From: Gemmobacter lanyuensis
Lineage (GTDB): Bacteria; Pseudomonadota; Alphaproteobacteria; Rhodobacterales; Rhodobacteraceae
DNA: 64,000 bases
Direction: 5' to 3'
Assembly: GCF_014652355.1 (NCBI RefSeq)
Contig: NZ_BMYQ01000001.1
Location: 866,180 to 930,179 of the forward strand
In this document: one piece after another, positions 46,800 through 57,112 of the stretch
How the letters are laid out: each line of letters begins with the position of its first letter
How positions within the stretch are numbered: position 1 is the stretch's first letter
Made by a program: the position numbers and the translations under genes
The notes under the pieces: model-generated
Seen by the model: only the letters and a program-made list of their open reading frames with translations
Databases searched by the model: none
Told to the model about the DNA's origin: nothing

Positions 46800-47279
46800 A
46801 TGTCGGGCCTCACGCATTTCGACGCAGCCGGCCATGCCCATATGGTCGATGTTTCCGACAAGCCCGTGACGGCGCGCATCGCCGTGGCGCGGGGCGTGGT
46901 CCGTATGTCGGCGGAAACGCTTGCCATGATCACCGAAGGGCGCGCGAAGAAGGGCGATGTGCTGTCTGTCGCGCGACTTGCCGCGATCATGGGGGCCAAG
47001 CGCGCCGCCGATCTCATCCCGCTCTGCCATCCGCTGCCGATCACCAAGGTTGCGGTTGACCTGACCGCCGACCCCGATCTGCCCGGCGTGGTGGTTGAGG
47101 CGACGGTCAAGACCGGCGGTCAGACGGGGGTCGAGATGGAGGCGCTGACCGCCGTATCGGTCGCCTGCCTGACAATCTACGACATGGTGAAAGCGGTCGA
47201 GAAATCCATGACCATTGAAGGCATCCGGCTTGTCCTGAAGGACGGCGGCAAATCCGGCCGGTATGAGGCCGAAGCATGA
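46800..47279 (+). CDS. moaC: Cyclic pyranopterin monophosphate synthase
   Basis: MoaC works with MoaA in the first step of molybdenum cofactor synthesis. The 159-residue protein starts with L-T-H-F-D and has the conserved [11 protein letters not shown] (about residues 73-83) and [20 protein letters not shown] (about 111-130). Directly after trpC and overlapping moeA, so it is part of the long plus-strand operon. Confidence 0.96.
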   Translation: MSGLTHFDAAGHAHMVDVSDKPVTARIAVARGVVRMSAETLAMITEGRAKKGDVLSVARLAAIMGAKRAADLIPLCHPLPITKVAVDLTADPDLPGVVVEATVKTGGQTGVEMEALTAVSVACLTIYDMVKAVEKSMTIEGIRLVLKDGGKSGRYEAEA

Positions 47280-48451
47280 TCACTGTCGAAGACGCGCTGG
47301 CCCGCGTTCTCGATCTGGCCACCCCTATGCCCGCTGAAACCGTCGCGCTGGCCTCGGCCGCGGGGCGCTGGATGGCGGAACCCGCAACGGCGCGGCGCGA
47401 TCAGCCGCCCTTCCCCGCCTCGGCAATGGATGGCTATGCCGTGGGCGACAGCGCCCCCTTGGGCCAGACCTACCGCGTCATCGGTGAAGCGGGCGCAGGG
47501 CACGGCTTTGCCGGAAAGATTGGCCCGGGCGAGGCGCTGCGGATCTTCACCGGCGCCCCGGTGCCCCCCGGCGCAACCCGCGTGATCCTGCAGGAAAACA
47601 CCCGGCGCGAAGGCGATGTGGTGACGGTGACCGAGGTCTCCGACAATGCCAATATCCGCGCGCGCGGCGATGATTTCGCGCTTGGCGCGCAGGTGCCGCC
47701 GAAACGTCTGGGCGCGAATGACCTTGCGCTGCTGGCGGCGATGAATGTGCCGCAGGTCGCGGTGCGCCGCCGCCCCGTGGTGGCCATCTTGGCCACCGGG
47801 GATGAGCTGGTGATGCCGGGCGAAGACCCCGGCCCGGACCAGATCATCGCCTCGAACTCTTTCGCGATCAAAGCCTTGGTCGAGGCAGAGGGGGCCGAGG
47901 CGCGCCTTCTGCCCATCGCCCGCGACACCGAGGCCAGCCTGCGCGCGGCCTTTGATCTGGCCGAAGGGGCCGATGTGATCGTGACGATCGGGGGCGCCTC
48001 GGTCGGGGATCATGACGTGGTGGCGCGTCTGGCCGAAAGCATGGGGCTGGAGCGCAGCTTCTACAAGCTCGCCATGCGGCCTGGAAAACCGCTGATGGCA
48101 GGGCGTCTGCGCGGGGCGGCAATGCTGGGCCTGCCGGGCAATCCGGTGTCGGCCATCGTCTGCGCGCATCTCTTCCTGCTGCCACTGGTGCGGGCGATGC
48201 TGGGCGACCCGGCGCCGCAGCCCAAGGTGCTGCAGGCGGTTCTGGGATGCGATGTCGCCGCCACCGGCCCCCGCACGCATTACATGCGCGCGCGCCTTTC
48301 GCCCGGTGAAAGCCTGCCGCAGATCACCCCGTTCGGGCGGCAGGATTCGGCGCTGCTGACCGTTCTGTGCGCGGCTGACGCCCTGCTGATCCGCCCGCTG
48401 GGCGATGGGCCGCGTCGGGCCGGTGAGCGCGCGGCATACCTCGCGCTCTGA
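47276..48451 (+). CDS. moeA: Molybdopterin molybdenumtransferase
   Basis: MoeA inserts molybdate into adenylylated molybdopterin, using the product of Mog. The 391-residue enzyme has the typical P[12 protein letters not shown] near residue 45, I-L-A-T-G-D-E-L-V (about 170) and G-L-P-G-N-P-V-S (about 285). Its start overlaps the moaC stop by four bases. Confidence 0.96.
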   Translation: MITVEDALARVLDLATPMPAETVALASAAGRWMAEPATARRDQPPFPASAMDGYAVGDSAPLGQTYRVIGEAGAGHGFAGKIGPGEALRIFTGAPVPPGATRVILQENTRREGDVVTVTEVSDNANIRARGDDFALGAQVPPKRLGANDLALLAAMNVPQVAVRRRPVVAILATGDELVMPGEDPGPDQIIASNSFAIKALVEAEGAEARLLPIARDTEASLRAAFDLAEGADVIVTIGGASVGDHDVVARLAESMGLERSFYKLAMRPGKPLMAGRLRGAAMLGLPGNPVSAIVCAHLFLLPLVRAMLGDPAPQPKVLQAVLGCDVAATGPRTHYMRARLSPGESLPQITPFGRQDSALLTVLCAADALLIRPLGDGPRRAGERAAYLAL

Positions 48452-48475
48452 TCGAAACGGCTTGACACAAAAGGG

Positions 48476-48490
48476 GAACACGGGCAGAAC
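48476..48490. promoter_or_regulatory. SOS box upstream of lexA
   Basis: GAAC-N7-GAAC, the complement of the alphaproteobacterial GTTC-N7-GTTC LexA site, lies 43 bases before the lexA ATG and just after a TTGACA (48462-48467) that fits a -35 element. Binding there would give LexA autorepression. Confidence 0.85.
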
Positions 48491-48533
48491 ATAGGGCAAA
48501 CACCCCGGCTGACCTGCGAAAGGGTTTTGCGGC

Positions 48534-49226
48534 ATGCTGACGCGCAAGCAACTGGAACTGCTCGATTTCATCCGCACCCGCATGGACCGTGACGGTGTTC
48601 CCCCTTCCTTCGACGAAATGAAGGAGGCGCTCGACCTGCGGTCGAAATCGGGCATCCATCGCCTGATCACTGCGCTGGAAGAACGCGGCTTCATCCGCAG
48701 GTTGGCCCATCGCGCCCGCGCCATTGAAATCGTCAAACTGCCCGAGGCGATGGAGAAACCGGGTTTCAGCCCGCGCGTCATCGCAGGCGACCGCCCGCAG
48801 GCCGATCCTCCGCGCAGCGCAATGCCGGTGCAGGCGATCCATGCGCTGGAATTGCCGGTCATGGGCCGCATCGCCGCCGGTGTGCCGATTGAGGCGATTT
48901 CCGAAATTTCCCACCACATCGCCGTGCCGGGGACCATGCTTTCGGGTCAGGGCCAGCACTATGCACTGGAGGTGCGGGGGGATTCGATGATCGACGCCGG
49001 GATCAATGATGGCGACATCGTCGTGATCCGCGAACAGGCCACGGCGAATAACGGCGATATCGTTGTGGCGCTGGTCGATGACAGCGAGGCGACGTTGAAA
49101 CGCTATCGCCGCAAGGGCAGCATGATCGCGCTTGAGGCCGCAAACCCCGCCTACGAACCCCGTGTCCTGCCAGAAGCGCGGGTCAAGGTGCAGGGGCGGC
49201 TTGTCGGGCTGATCCGCAGCTATTGA
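48534..49226 (+). CDS. lexA: SOS repressor LexA
   Basis: LexA represses DNA damage genes and cleaves itself when RecA filaments form. The 230-residue protein has the winged helix start [10 protein letters not shown], the cleavage site A115-G116, catalytic S151 in G-D-S-M-I and K189 in A-T-L-K-R. It follows moeA by 82 bases but has its own promoter with an SOS box. Its last seven bases overlap the 3' end of the converging comEC gene. Confidence 0.97.
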   Translation: MLTRKQLELLDFIRTRMDRDGVPPSFDEMKEALDLRSKSGIHRLITALEERGFIRRLAHRARAIEIVKLPEAMEKPGFSPRVIAGDRPQADPPRSAMPVQAIHALELPVMGRIAAGVPIEAISEISHHIAVPGTMLSGQGQHYALEVRGDSMIDAGINDGDIVVIREQATANNGDIVVALVDDSEATLKRYRRKGSMIALEAANPAYEPRVLPEARVKVQGRLVGLIRSY

Positions 49227-51313
49227 TCCGGGTGCCAGCGGCGGTGGCCGGGATAGGCCACTTCAACCCGCAGGCCATCGGGGTTCGCCCAGATGGCCAT
49301 GGCCCCTGACCGTGCAAGATCAGCCTGATCAATCAGAAGGCAGCCCTGCGGGCGCTGCGTCAGACGTGCGGCCACAATCACCAATGCCGCTTCTGCGCAG
49401 GCGCGCGATACCTCTGCCTCGGCCCCTTTTCCTTTCAGGTGGATGCCGGTCAACTGGCCCAATTGAAAGCGATGCAGACGCCCCTCGGCGCGAAAACCGG
49501 GACGGTCCGCTGCGGTGCGTTGATCTGCCAGATCGCCATCATCCTCCAGCCAGCTTTGGGCGACGAAGCCCGCCCCTTTCGGATGGGAAATCGCCCGTCC
49601 TTCCGCGCTGTCCAGACCCAGAATGGCGGCGTCCGGCGCGATCAGAAGATCGGGCCGTCGCTCCTGTGACCAGATCCCGATCGCAACAGCGACGGGAAGA
49701 AACCCGATCAGCCGCCAGCGGCCGAGGCAAGCACAGATCCAGATCCCACCGACCGAGATCAGCGGCAAAACCCAAGGCCCCGGCGCGATGATGGCCGTAA
49801 CCGCGCCCTCGCGTTCGGCCACCTTTCCGGCGACGAACAAGATCCATTCACACCCAAGGCCCATGATCCGAAGCGGCAGATCCTCCAAATCCAAAGGCGC
49901 GGCAAGCGCGGCAACCGCCCCCGCCGGCATGACCACCGCCCCCATCACCGGCACGGTCAATAGATTGGCAACAAAGCCGAAATCGGCAAAGCGGTTGAAA
50001 TGTGCCGCCCCGAATGGGGCCGTCGCCACCCCGGCCACCGCGGAAGACAGCACCAAGGTCACCGCCGGCATCACCCATCCCGGCACCCGCCCCCCCAGAA
50101 GCAGCGGCTCGGCAATCCGGAAGCCTGCAATCAGGGCGGTGGTCGCGGCAAAGGACATCTGGAAGCCGGGATCGAGCAAGCTTTCGGGGCGCAGCACCAG
50201 CAAGACCACTGCCGCCAGCGCCACGGACCGCAGGCTTATCGCGCGGCGGTCCAGCACCACCCCCCCCAGCATGACACAGACCATGATGAAGGCGCGCTCC
50301 GTGGCGACATTCGCACCCGAGAGCAGCAAGTAGAACCAGGCCACGCCAAAGGACAACACCGCCGCGATCTTCTTGGCATTGACGCGCAGCGCCAACGGCG
50401 GGACCAGCGCGATACCTGTCCGCACCAGCGCGAACACGAATCCGACCAGAAATGCCATGTTCATCCCTGAAATCGCCAGGAGATGCGCGAGGCTTGAATC
50501 CCGCAGGGCGCTTACGGCCTCAAGGCTCAGGCCCGATCGGTCGCCGGTCATCACCCCGGCCGCAAAGGCCCCGGGATCCCCCGGCACATGGGATGTGATC
50601 CCGCGTGCAAGCGCCGTCCGCGTGCGGTTCACCCATTGCTCGGCGCCTGTGGGCTCTGCCACCAGAAGAACGGGGTGGCGCGTGTAGCCCACCGCGCCCA
50701 GGCCCTGAAACCAGGCAACACGCCGGAAATCAAAGCCCCCCGGCGCGACTGGCCCTTCGGCGGCCGCCAGATGCGCGGTCATCTGCACGGTCTGCCCCGG
50801 CGCGGGGTCGAGCCATGGCCAATCCCCATGCAGGGACAGCCGCACCCGCAGCGGCGTTCGCGCGGGTGGCACATCGGCCAGCACCACCTGATCCAGTGTC
50901 AGGCGCAGTGCATCGGTTTGCGAGCGGTCGATGTCGACAATGCGCCCCTGCACCGGGCCGTAATAACGGAACGACAGCACCGGCGCGGCCACCAGACGCG
51001 ACCGCAGATCCGCCGCCAGAAAGCCTGCGCCCAGCAGCGCCGCGGCGATCACCACCGGGTGCAGCCATTCCGGCCCCCAGAGCCGCACGGCAGCCAGCGC
51101 CAGCACCGCCGCCGCGACCGCCACCAGCACCATCCCGCCCGGATCATCGGGCCGCAGGAACCACAGACCGGTGCCCGTGCCCAACCAGACCGGCACCCAA
51201 GGGAACAGCCGCCCCCGCGCCTCCGTCAGCCGGTCGAAGGGCCATGCCACGACCCGGACCAGCCCCTGCGCCCTGCCCGCCACCTTGTTTCCGCGCCTCC
51301 GCTCGCCTATCAC
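49220..51313 (-). CDS. comEC: ComEC/Rec2 family DNA uptake channel
   Basis: This 697-residue inner-membrane protein would carry single-stranded DNA into the cytoplasm during natural transformation or gene-transfer-agent uptake. It has an N-terminal DUF4131 region with helices, a periplasmic OB-like segment, and the Competence domain with L-L-A-I-S-G-M-N-M (about residue 285) and about eight helices. The C-terminal segment is short and lacks an obvious full beta-lactamase domain metal motif, as in many alphaproteobacteria. The start is a GTG at 51313 without a clear ribosome binding site; a GTG at 51283 is an alternative. It diverges from gltX. Confidence 0.88.
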   Translation of the reverse strand: MIGERRRGNKVAGRAQGLVRVVAWPFDRLTEARGRLFPWVPVWLGTGTGLWFLRPDDPGGMVLVAVAAAVLALAAVRLWGPEWLHPVVIAAALLGAGFLAADLRSRLVAAPVLSFRYYGPVQGRIVDIDRSQTDALRLTLDQVVLADVPPARTPLRVRLSLHGDWPWLDPAPGQTVQMTAHLAAAEGPVAPGGFDFRRVAWFQGLGAVGYTRHPVLLVAEPTGAEQWVNRTRTALARGITSHVPGDPGAFAAGVMTGDRSGLSLEAVSALRDSSLAHLLAISGMNMAFLVGFVFALVRTGIALVPPLALRVNAKKIAAVLSFGVAWFYLLLSGANVATERAFIMVCVMLGGVVLDRRAISLRSVALAAVVLLVLRPESLLDPGFQMSFAATTALIAGFRIAEPLLLGGRVPGWVMPAVTLVLSSAVAGVATAPFGAAHFNRFADFGFVANLLTVPVMGAVVMPAGAVAALAAPLDLEDLPLRIMGLGCEWILFVAGKVAEREGAVTAIIAPGPWVLPLISVGGIWICACLGRWRLIGFLPVAVAIGIWSQERRPDLLIAPDAAILGLDSAEGRAISHPKGAGFVAQSWLEDDGDLADQRTAADRPGFRAEGRLHRFQLGQLTGIHLKGKGAEAEVSRACAEAALVIVAARLTQRPQGCLLIDQADLARSGAMAIWANPDGLRVEVAYPGHRRWHPDQ

Positions 51314-51358
51314 ACGGCAAAGGCTAGCGCCGTCAAGGTTTCCGAAAGGTTAACATCC

Positions 51359-52768
51359 ATGAACACTGCCCCGAAGCAGGTCGTCACCCGTTTTGCCCCC
51401 TCGCCCACCGGCTATCTGCACATCGGCGGCGGCCGCACGGCGCTGTTCAACTGGCTGTTTGCCCGCGGCCGGGGCGGCAAGTTCCTGCTGCGGATCGAAG
51501 ATACCGACCGCGAGCGTTCAACCCCCGAAGCCACCGCCGCCATCCTGCGCGGGCTGGAGTGGCTGGGCCTCGACTGGGACGGCGACGTGATCAGCCAGTT
51601 CGCCCGCCGCGACCGCCATGCCGAGGTCGCGCATGAGATGCTGGCCCGCGGCACGGCCTACAAGTGCTTTGCCACCAAGGAAGAAATTGACGCCTTCCGC
51701 GCCGAAGCCGAGGCGAAGGGCACCTATGCCCTGTTCCAGAGCCCATGGCGCGATGCCGACCCCGCCACCCACCCCGATGCGCCCTATGCCATCCGCATGA
51801 AGGCCCCGCGCGACGGCGAGACGGTGATCGACGATCAGGTTCAGGGCAAGGTGACGATCAAGAACGAAACGCTTGACGACATGATCGTGCTGCGGTCGGA
51901 CGGGACGCCGACCTATATGCTTGCCGTGGTCGTCGATGATCACGATATGGGCGTGACCCATGTCATCCGGGGCGACGACCATCTGGTGAACGCCGCCCGC
52001 CAGCAGATGATCTATGACGCGATGGGGTGGGACATCCCGGTCTGGGCGCATATCCCGCTGATCCACGGGCCGGATGGCAAGAAGCTGTCCAAACGGCATG
52101 GCGCGCTCGGGGTCGAGGAATATCAGGTCATGGGCTATCCGGCGGCAGGGATGCGCAACTACCTGACGCGTCTGGGCTGGGCGCATGGCGATGCCGAATT
52201 CTTCACCAGTGCGCAGGCCATGGAGTGGTTCGACCTCAAGGGAATCGGTCGCGCCCCGGCCCGGCTGGATTTCAAGAAGCTCGAGAATCTCTGCGGCCAG
52301 CACATCGCGGCGGCCGAGGATGCTGCGCTGCTGCATGAACTTGAGGCGTTTTTGGCCGCCTCGGGCCAGTCTGCCCTGACGCAGACCCAATCTGCGCTGA
52401 TGCTCAAAGGTATGGGTGGGCTGAAGGAACGGGCCAAGACCTTCCCGGAACTGCTTGAAAAAGCCCGTTATATCCTTGTTTCGCGGCCGATTTCGCGGGA
52501 CGAGGCAGCGGAAAAGGCGCTTGATACGGTATCCCGTGGTATACTGAAATCATTGACGCCGCGCCTGCGAGATGCTAGCTGGACGAAGAACGATCTGGAG
52601 GCCATCCTCACCGCGGCCGCTGCCGAACACGGCATGGGCTTTGGCAAGCTGGCCGCCCCCTTGCGCGCGGCGCTGGCCGGGCGCACGGTAAGCCCCAGCG
52701 TCTATGACATGATGCTTGTCATCGGTCAGGACGAGACGATAGCGCGGCTGGAGGATGCCGCGGCCTGA
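51359..52768 (+). CDS. gltX: Glutamate-tRNA ligase
   Basis: GltX charges tRNA-Glu (and in many alphaproteobacteria tRNA-Gln, which is then corrected by GatCAB; gatB is at the right edge of this window). The 469-residue class I synthetase has the HIGH-type motif [11 protein letters not shown] (about residues 15-25) and the KMSKS-type K-K-L-S-K-R-H (about 241-247). The ATG at 51359 has AAAGG upstream. Citrate synthase follows on the same strand. Confidence 0.96.
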   Translation: MNTAPKQVVTRFAPSPTGYLHIGGGRTALFNWLFARGRGGKFLLRIEDTDRERSTPEATAAILRGLEWLGLDWDGDVISQFARRDRHAEVAHEMLARGTAYKCFATKEEIDAFRAEAEAKGTYALFQSPWRDADPATHPDAPYAIRMKAPRDGETVIDDQVQGKVTIKNETLDDMIVLRSDGTPTYMLAVVVDDHDMGVTHVIRGDDHLVNAARQQMIYDAMGWDIPVWAHIPLIHGPDGKKLSKRHGALGVEEYQVMGYPAAGMRNYLTRLGWAHGDAEFFTSAQAMEWFDLKGIGRAPARLDFKKLENLCGQHIAAAEDAALLHELEAFLAASGQSALTQTQSALMLKGMGGLKERAKTFPELLEKARYILVSRPISRDEAAEKALDTVSRGILKSLTPRLRDASWTKNDLEAILTAAAAEHGMGFGKLAAPLRAALAGRTVSPSVYDMMLVIGQDETIARLEDAAA

Positions 52769-52840
52769 TCGCCGCGCCTCTGCCGGAACCATTCGCGCAG
52801 CGCCGTTTCGGCGCTGCATGCCAACGCAGAGGGACGTGAT

Positions 52841-54136
52841 ATGGCAGAACCGACCAGGACCGCGAAGCTGACCATCGACGACAAGGTCATCGAATTGCCC
52901 ATCCAGTCTGGCAGCATCGGTCCCGATGTTCTGGACATCCGCAAACTCTATGGCCAGGCCGATGTCTTCACCTTCGACCCCGGCTTCACCTCGACCGCCG
53001 CCTGCGAAAGCGCCATCACCTATATCGATGGCGACAAGGGCGAGTTGCTGCACCGCGGCTACCCGATCGACCAACTGGCCGAGAAGTCGCATTACCTCGA
53101 GGTCTGCTACCTGCTGCTTTACGGGGAACTGCCGACCGCCGTTCAGCTGTCGGATTTCGTGGGGCGCGTGACGCGGCACACCATGCTGCACGAACAGATC
53201 CACAACTTCTTCCGTGGCTTCCGTCGTGACGCCCACCCGATGGCCACCATGGTGGGTGTCGTGGGTGCCCTGTCGGCCTTCTACCACGATTCGACCGATA
53301 TCAACGACGCCTGGCACCGCGAGGTTTCGGCGATCCGCATGATCGCCAAGCTGCCGACCATCGCTGCGATGGCTTACAAATACTCGATCGGTCAGCCCTT
53401 CGTTTACCCGAAGAACTCGCTCTCTTATGCGGGGAACTTCCTGCACATGTGCTTTGCCGTTCCGGCCGAAGACTATGTGGTGAACCCGATCCTCGAAAAG
53501 GCCATGGATCGCATCATGATGCTCCATGCTGACCATGAACAGAACGCCTCGACCTCGACGGTGCGTCTGGCCGGGTCTTCGGGTGCGAACCCCTTTGCCT
53601 GCATCGCCGCCGGCATCGCTTGCCTCTGGGGCCCGGCCCATGGCGGCGCCAACCAGGCCTGCCTGGAAATGCTGCGCGAAATCGGCACCGTGGATCGCAT
53701 CCCGGAATTCATCGCCCGCGCCAAGGACAAGAACGACCCGTTCCGCCTGATGGGCTTTGGCCACCGCGTCTACAAGAACTTTGACCCGCGCGCCAAGGTG
53801 ATGAAGGAATCGGCGGACGAGGTTCTGGGCCTGCTCGGCATCGAGAACAACCCGACCCTGCAGGTCGCCAAAGAGCTGGAACGCATCGCCCTGTCCGACC
53901 CCTATTTCGTCGAGAAGAAGCTCTACCCGAACGTCGATTTCTATTCGGGCATCATCCTCGATGCGATGGGCTTCCCGACCTCGATGTTCACGCCGATCTT
54001 TGCGCTGTCGCGCACCGTGGGCTGGATCAGCCAGTGGAAAGAGATGATCGACGATCCGACCCAGAAGATCGGCCGTCCGCGCCAGCTCTATACCGGGCCG
54101 CAGCGCCGCGATTACCCGGATATGCGTCACCGCTGA
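52841..54136 (+). CDS. gltA: Citrate synthase
   Basis: GltA condenses oxaloacetate and acetyl-CoA, the entry of the TCA cycle. The 431-residue protein is of the hexameric type II (NADH-regulated) length. It has the motif Y-R-G-Y-P-I-like [10 protein letters not shown], the catalytic histidines in [12 protein letters not shown] and [25 protein letters not shown] precedes the ATG. A strong terminator follows. Confidence 0.97.
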   Translation: MAEPTRTAKLTIDDKVIELPIQSGSIGPDVLDIRKLYGQADVFTFDPGFTSTAACESAITYIDGDKGELLHRGYPIDQLAEKSHYLEVCYLLLYGELPTAVQLSDFVGRVTRHTMLHEQIHNFFRGFRRDAHPMATMVGVVGALSAFYHDSTDINDAWHREVSAIRMIAKLPTIAAMAYKYSIGQPFVYPKNSLSYAGNFLHMCFAVPAEDYVVNPILEKAMDRIMMLHADHEQNASTSTVRLAGSSGANPFACIAAGIACLWGPAHGGANQACLEMLREIGTVDRIPEFIARAKDKNDPFRLMGFGHRVYKNFDPRAKVMKESADEVLGLLGIENNPTLQVAKELERIALSDPYFVEKKLYPNVDFYSGIILDAMGFPTSMFTPIFALSRTVGWISQWKEMIDDPTQKIGRPRQLYTGPQRRDYPDMRHR

Positions 54137-54154
54137 TCGCGGATCACTTTGCAG

Positions 54155-54183
54155 AAAGGGCAGCCCTCGGGCTGCCCTTTTTC
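54155..54183 (+). terminator. Intrinsic terminator after gltA
   Basis: AAAGGGCAGCC and GGCTGCCCTTT form an 11-base stem with a 4-base loop, followed by T's. It is a classical terminator for gltA. Confidence 0.9.
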
Positions 54184-54238
54184 ATTGCGCGGGCGGGCCG
54201 GGCGGGGGCAGATGGGGCAAAACGGCAGGAGGCAGGGA

Positions 54239-54946
54239 ATGGCAGGGCGGATCTGGCTGATCGATGTGGCGCGGACATTGGCGCTGATCGGGATGGTGGC
54301 GTTTCACCTGGTCTTTGATCTGCAGCTTTTCGGCTTTCTGCCGCCCGGCACCTCGGTCAATGGGGTGTTCTACTGGCATGCGCGGATGGTGGCGGGCAGC
54401 TTCCTGTTTCTGGCGGGGGTGTCGCTCTGGCTTGCGCATGGGCAGGGGGTGCGGTGGGGTGCCTTCTGGCGGCGGTGGCTGCGGCTTGCGCTGGCGGCGG
54501 CGTTGGTATCGGCGGCCACGCGCGTGGCAATGGGTGAGGCCTGGGTCTTTTTCGGCATCCTGCACAGCATCGCCCTGAGCAGCCTGCTGGGGCTCGCCTT
54601 CCTGCGCCTGCCTGCGGCGCTGACGCTTTTGCTGGGGGGCGCGGTGATGGCCGCATCCTATGTTCTGCCGGGGCTGCTGCAGCTGGATGCGCCCGCCCTG
54701 CGGTTTCTGGGTCTAAGCCTGCTTCCCACCTATACCGTGGATTTTGAACCGCTCTTTCCCTGGTTCGGGCCGTTCCTGCTGGGCCTTGGTCTTGCGCGGC
54801 TGGCAGGGCCGCTCTGGCCGCGTCTGGCGGCGCTGCGCGGCCCGGCAAGCCTAGGCTGGCCGGGGCGGCATTCGCTGGCGATTTACCTGATCCACCAGCC
54901 GGTGCTGATGGCGCTGGTCTGGGCTGCCGCAGCGCTTATGCGCTGA
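54239..54946 (+). CDS. DUF1624 membrane protein (heparan-alpha-glucosaminide N-acetyltransferase-like)
   Basis: This 235-residue inner-membrane protein has about seven hydrophobic helices. The N-terminus W-L-I-D-V-A-R-T-L-A-L-I-G-M-V-A-F-H identifies the DUF1624 family, whose members resemble acyltransferase-3 type enzymes. The substrate in bacteria is not known. The ATG at 54239 has GGAGGCAGGGA upstream; the frame from 54149 overlaps the gltA terminator and is not used. It converges with and overlaps the 3' end of the aguB-like gene. Confidence 0.82.
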   Translation: MAGRIWLIDVARTLALIGMVAFHLVFDLQLFGFLPPGTSVNGVFYWHARMVAGSFLFLAGVSLWLAHGQGVRWGAFWRRWLRLALAAALVSAATRVAMGEAWVFFGILHSIALSSLLGLAFLRLPAALTLLLGGAVMAASYVLPGLLQLDAPALRFLGLSLLPTYTVDFEPLFPWFGPFLLGLGLARLAGPLWPRLAALRGPASLGWPGRHSLAIYLIHQPVLMALVWAAAALMR

Positions 54947-55814
54947 GCCCGTCCAACCCCCGCAGGGGTGTGTAAAGATCGGGCCGGCGGTCGCGGAACA
55001 CGCCCCAGCTGCGACGCAGCGCGGCGATCTCGTCCAGATCGACGGTGGCGGTCAGCACCTCTTCACCATCGCGGCTGGCCTTGGCCAGAAGATCGCCCGA
55101 AGGCCCGGCAATGAAGCTGGAGCCGTAGAAGGTGACATCCCGCCCCTCGGGCGCGACCTCGCGGCCGATGCGGTTCGAGGCGACCAGCGGCATGACATTG
55201 GCCGCCGCATGGCCGCGCTGCGTCATCTCCCAATGGGGTTGGCTGTCATAGGCGGGGTTCGGCGGTTCCGATCCGATGGCCGTCGGGTAAAGCAGCACCT
55301 CGGCCCCCAACAAGGCCATGCTGCGCGCCGATTCAGGGAACCACTGGTCCCAGCAGATCCCAACGCCCACGCGCCCCGCCGCCGTTTCCCAGACGCGGAA
55401 CCCGGTATCACCGGGCGAGAAATAGAACTTCTCCTCATACCCCGGACCCTGGGGGATGTGGCTTTTGCGATAGACGCCCAAGACACGTCCATCGGCATCG
55501 ACCATCGCGACCGAGTTGAAGAAGGCCTGCCCCGCCCGTTCGAAGAACGACACCGGCAGCACCACCCCCAGCTCGCGCGCAAGATCGGCAAAACGCGCAA
55601 TCAGCGGATGCCCCGCAGCGGGCGCCGCAAGGTCGAAATATTCAGGCCGTTGGGTGATGCAGAAATAGGGGGTCGCGAACAGCTCTTGCAGCAGGATCAG
55701 GCCCGCCCCCTGCCCCGCCGCCGCGCGGACCAGCACCTCGGCCCGGTCGGCATTGGCGGGCAAATCCCAGGAACAGGCGAATTGCGTGGCGGCAAGTGTC
55801 AGGTGGCGCATCAT
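54936..55814 (-). CDS. aguB: N-carbamoylputrescine amidase
   Basis: This 292-residue cytosolic nitrilase-superfamily enzyme would hydrolyse N-carbamoylputrescine to putrescine, CO2 and ammonia in the agmatine route. The Glu-Lys-Cys triad is visible in L-L-Q-E-L-F (about residue 43), Y-R-K-S-H-I-P (about 118) and G-I-C-W-D-Q-W (about 155). The features F-A-T-P-Y-F-C and P-G-Y-x-E-K-F-Y-F-S-P-G-D-T-G-F are typical of AguB. No agmatine deiminase (aguA) is adjacent. A TTTGATCAAA palindrome lies ten bases before its ATG pair, matching sites near the GntR and aminotransferase genes at 35 kb. Confidence 0.9.
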   Translation of the reverse strand: MMRHLTLAATQFACSWDLPANADRAEVLVRAAAGQGAGLILLQELFATPYFCITQRPEYFDLAAPAAGHPLIARFADLARELGVVLPVSFFERAGQAFFNSVAMVDADGRVLGVYRKSHIPQGPGYEEKFYFSPGDTGFRVWETAAGRVGVGICWDQWFPESARSMALLGAEVLLYPTAIGSEPPNPAYDSQPHWEMTQRGHAAANVMPLVASNRIGREVAPEGRDVTFYGSSFIAGPSGDLLAKASRDGEEVLTATVDLDEIAALRRSWGVFRDRRPDLYTPLRGLDGLSA

Positions 55815-55822
55815 GACCCCTC

Positions 55823-55832
55823 ATTTGATCAA
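55823..55832. promoter_or_regulatory. ATTTGATCAA site upstream of aguB
   Basis: The same 10-base core as at 34873 and 35620 lies eight bases before the first ATG of aguB. A bound protein here would block transcription or initiation. Confidence 0.5.
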
Positions 55833-55877
55833 ACACAGCGCAAGGTGCCCCGCCCCGCTGCGTTTGAAAAGCCCCGA

Positions 55878-56966
55878 TCACGCCCGCCGGGCCCGCGCAG
55901 GGGATTTGGGCAGCCAACGGTCAGGCTCGGCCTCAACTGCGCTGGGGTGGATATGCTCTGACCGGTCCTGCCCGATACGGCGCGCACGGCGCAGGATGAA
56001 TGCCGCACCGAAGCCGCGCATGGTCCCCACCATGGGCGCCCGCGGATCACAAGGAAAACGGTCCCGCCAGCCGGACGGCAATACAAGGCCGCAGGTTTCC
56101 GCATGGGCCAGCATCCAGACTAAGGGAATATTCGCAAGCGGCCGCGCGGCCTCAAAATTGCCAAGCTGCCCGCCGATGTCGCCATGCGCCCCGCGGAACC
56201 AGACCTGTTCGATATTCGCCTGCCACGAGGCCGGACAGTCCCACAGCACGGGGGCAAAAACCTCGCGCGTTTCATGAAGCGCCAAGGCCTGAAACCCATG
56301 CAGCACATTGCGCCCAAGATGGTGGTTGTGGAAGGCATGGCGCCCCTCGGTCATCTTCCACAACAGCGGCAGCCGCAGCCCCAGCGCCTTGACCGTATCC
56401 CAGACCCCGATCATCTGGATCGGGGTTTCCGCGTGGCAGTAGCGGTCCGCAAAGGCCTGGGCCGCGGGCGAATCGGGCGCGCGTTCGTAATGGCGATAGG
56501 CCAGCACCACATGGCGTTCGGTTGCCATGTCGTGCCGCAGCAGGCCCACCCGATCAATCACTCCGGCCAGGCTGCGTACCGCATAGGCCCCGCGGGAATA
56601 GCCGAACAGAAAGATCCGGTCGCCGGGGCGGTAATGACTGGCCAGATGGCCATAGGCGCGACGGATCTGGCGGTTGATCCCGCGCCCCTGCATCACGTCC
56701 AGCGTGTCGCGCCAGCCTTCCCATTGCAGACCGGGCTCATAGTAAAGGCTGCGCCGGGCCGCCCCCGGCATCCGTTCACACAGCAACTGATAGGCGCGGC
56801 CGGCGTTGCTTTCATGCCCCGGCCGCAGCGATGCCAGCGTCCCGTCCAGCACGATGACATGATCGACCGGCGCGCGCCGCACAGCGGGGGGCGGCACATC
56901 GCCCGGATCGCTGCGGACCACCGGGCGACCACGCAACCAGTGGCGCAGAAGGTCAGCAACCGACAT
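55878..56966 (-). CDS. DUF2235 alpha/beta hydrolase-like protein
   Basis: This 362-residue protein has the DUF2235 layout also found in phospholipase effectors of the Tle1 group. The N-terminus has V-I-V-L-D-G-T, the nucleophile serine sits in F-G-Y-S-R-G-A-Y (a G-x-S-x-G elbow, about residue 123), and a later aspartate and histidine occur in G-V-W-D-T-V-K and F-R-G-A-H-G-D-I-G-G. There is no signal peptide and no type VI secretion gene nearby, so an effector role is not supported; a housekeeping lipid or ester hydrolase is equally possible. The ATG at 56966 has AAGGGGGCGG upstream. Confidence 0.82.
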   Translation of the reverse strand: MSVADLLRHWLRGRPVVRSDPGDVPPPAVRRAPVDHVIVLDGTLASLRPGHESNAGRAYQLLCERMPGAARRSLYYEPGLQWEGWRDTLDVMQGRGINRQIRRAYGHLASHYRPGDRIFLFGYSRGAYAVRSLAGVIDRVGLLRHDMATERHVVLAYRHYERAPDSPAAQAFADRYCHAETPIQMIGVWDTVKALGLRLPLLWKMTEGRHAFHNHHLGRNVLHGFQALALHETREVFAPVLWDCPASWQANIEQVWFRGAHGDIGGQLGNFEAARPLANIPLVWMLAHAETCGLVLPSGWRDRFPCDPRAPMVGTMRGFGAAFILRRARRIGQDRSEHIHPSAVEAEPDRWLPKSPARARRA

Positions 56967-57059
56967 GCCGCCCCCTTTGCCCTTCCCGGATGCTGCGCGC
57001 GTTCCAGCCCATGCCATCCCCCCATGCCCCACTCTGATTAGAGCATGCCCCCAAATGGT

Positions 57060-57093
57060 AAACGCCCGGTGGAGCCTGTCCAGCCGGGCGTTT
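57060..57093 (-). terminator. Terminator after the ornithine-type decarboxylase gene
   Basis: AAACGCCCGG and CCGGGCGTTT form a 10-base stem with a 14-base loop; on the minus strand it is followed by a T-containing ACCATTT. It separates the decarboxylase from the DUF2235 gene. Confidence 0.75.
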
Positions 57094-57112
57094 CCATTTC
57101 AGGTCCGGATGA

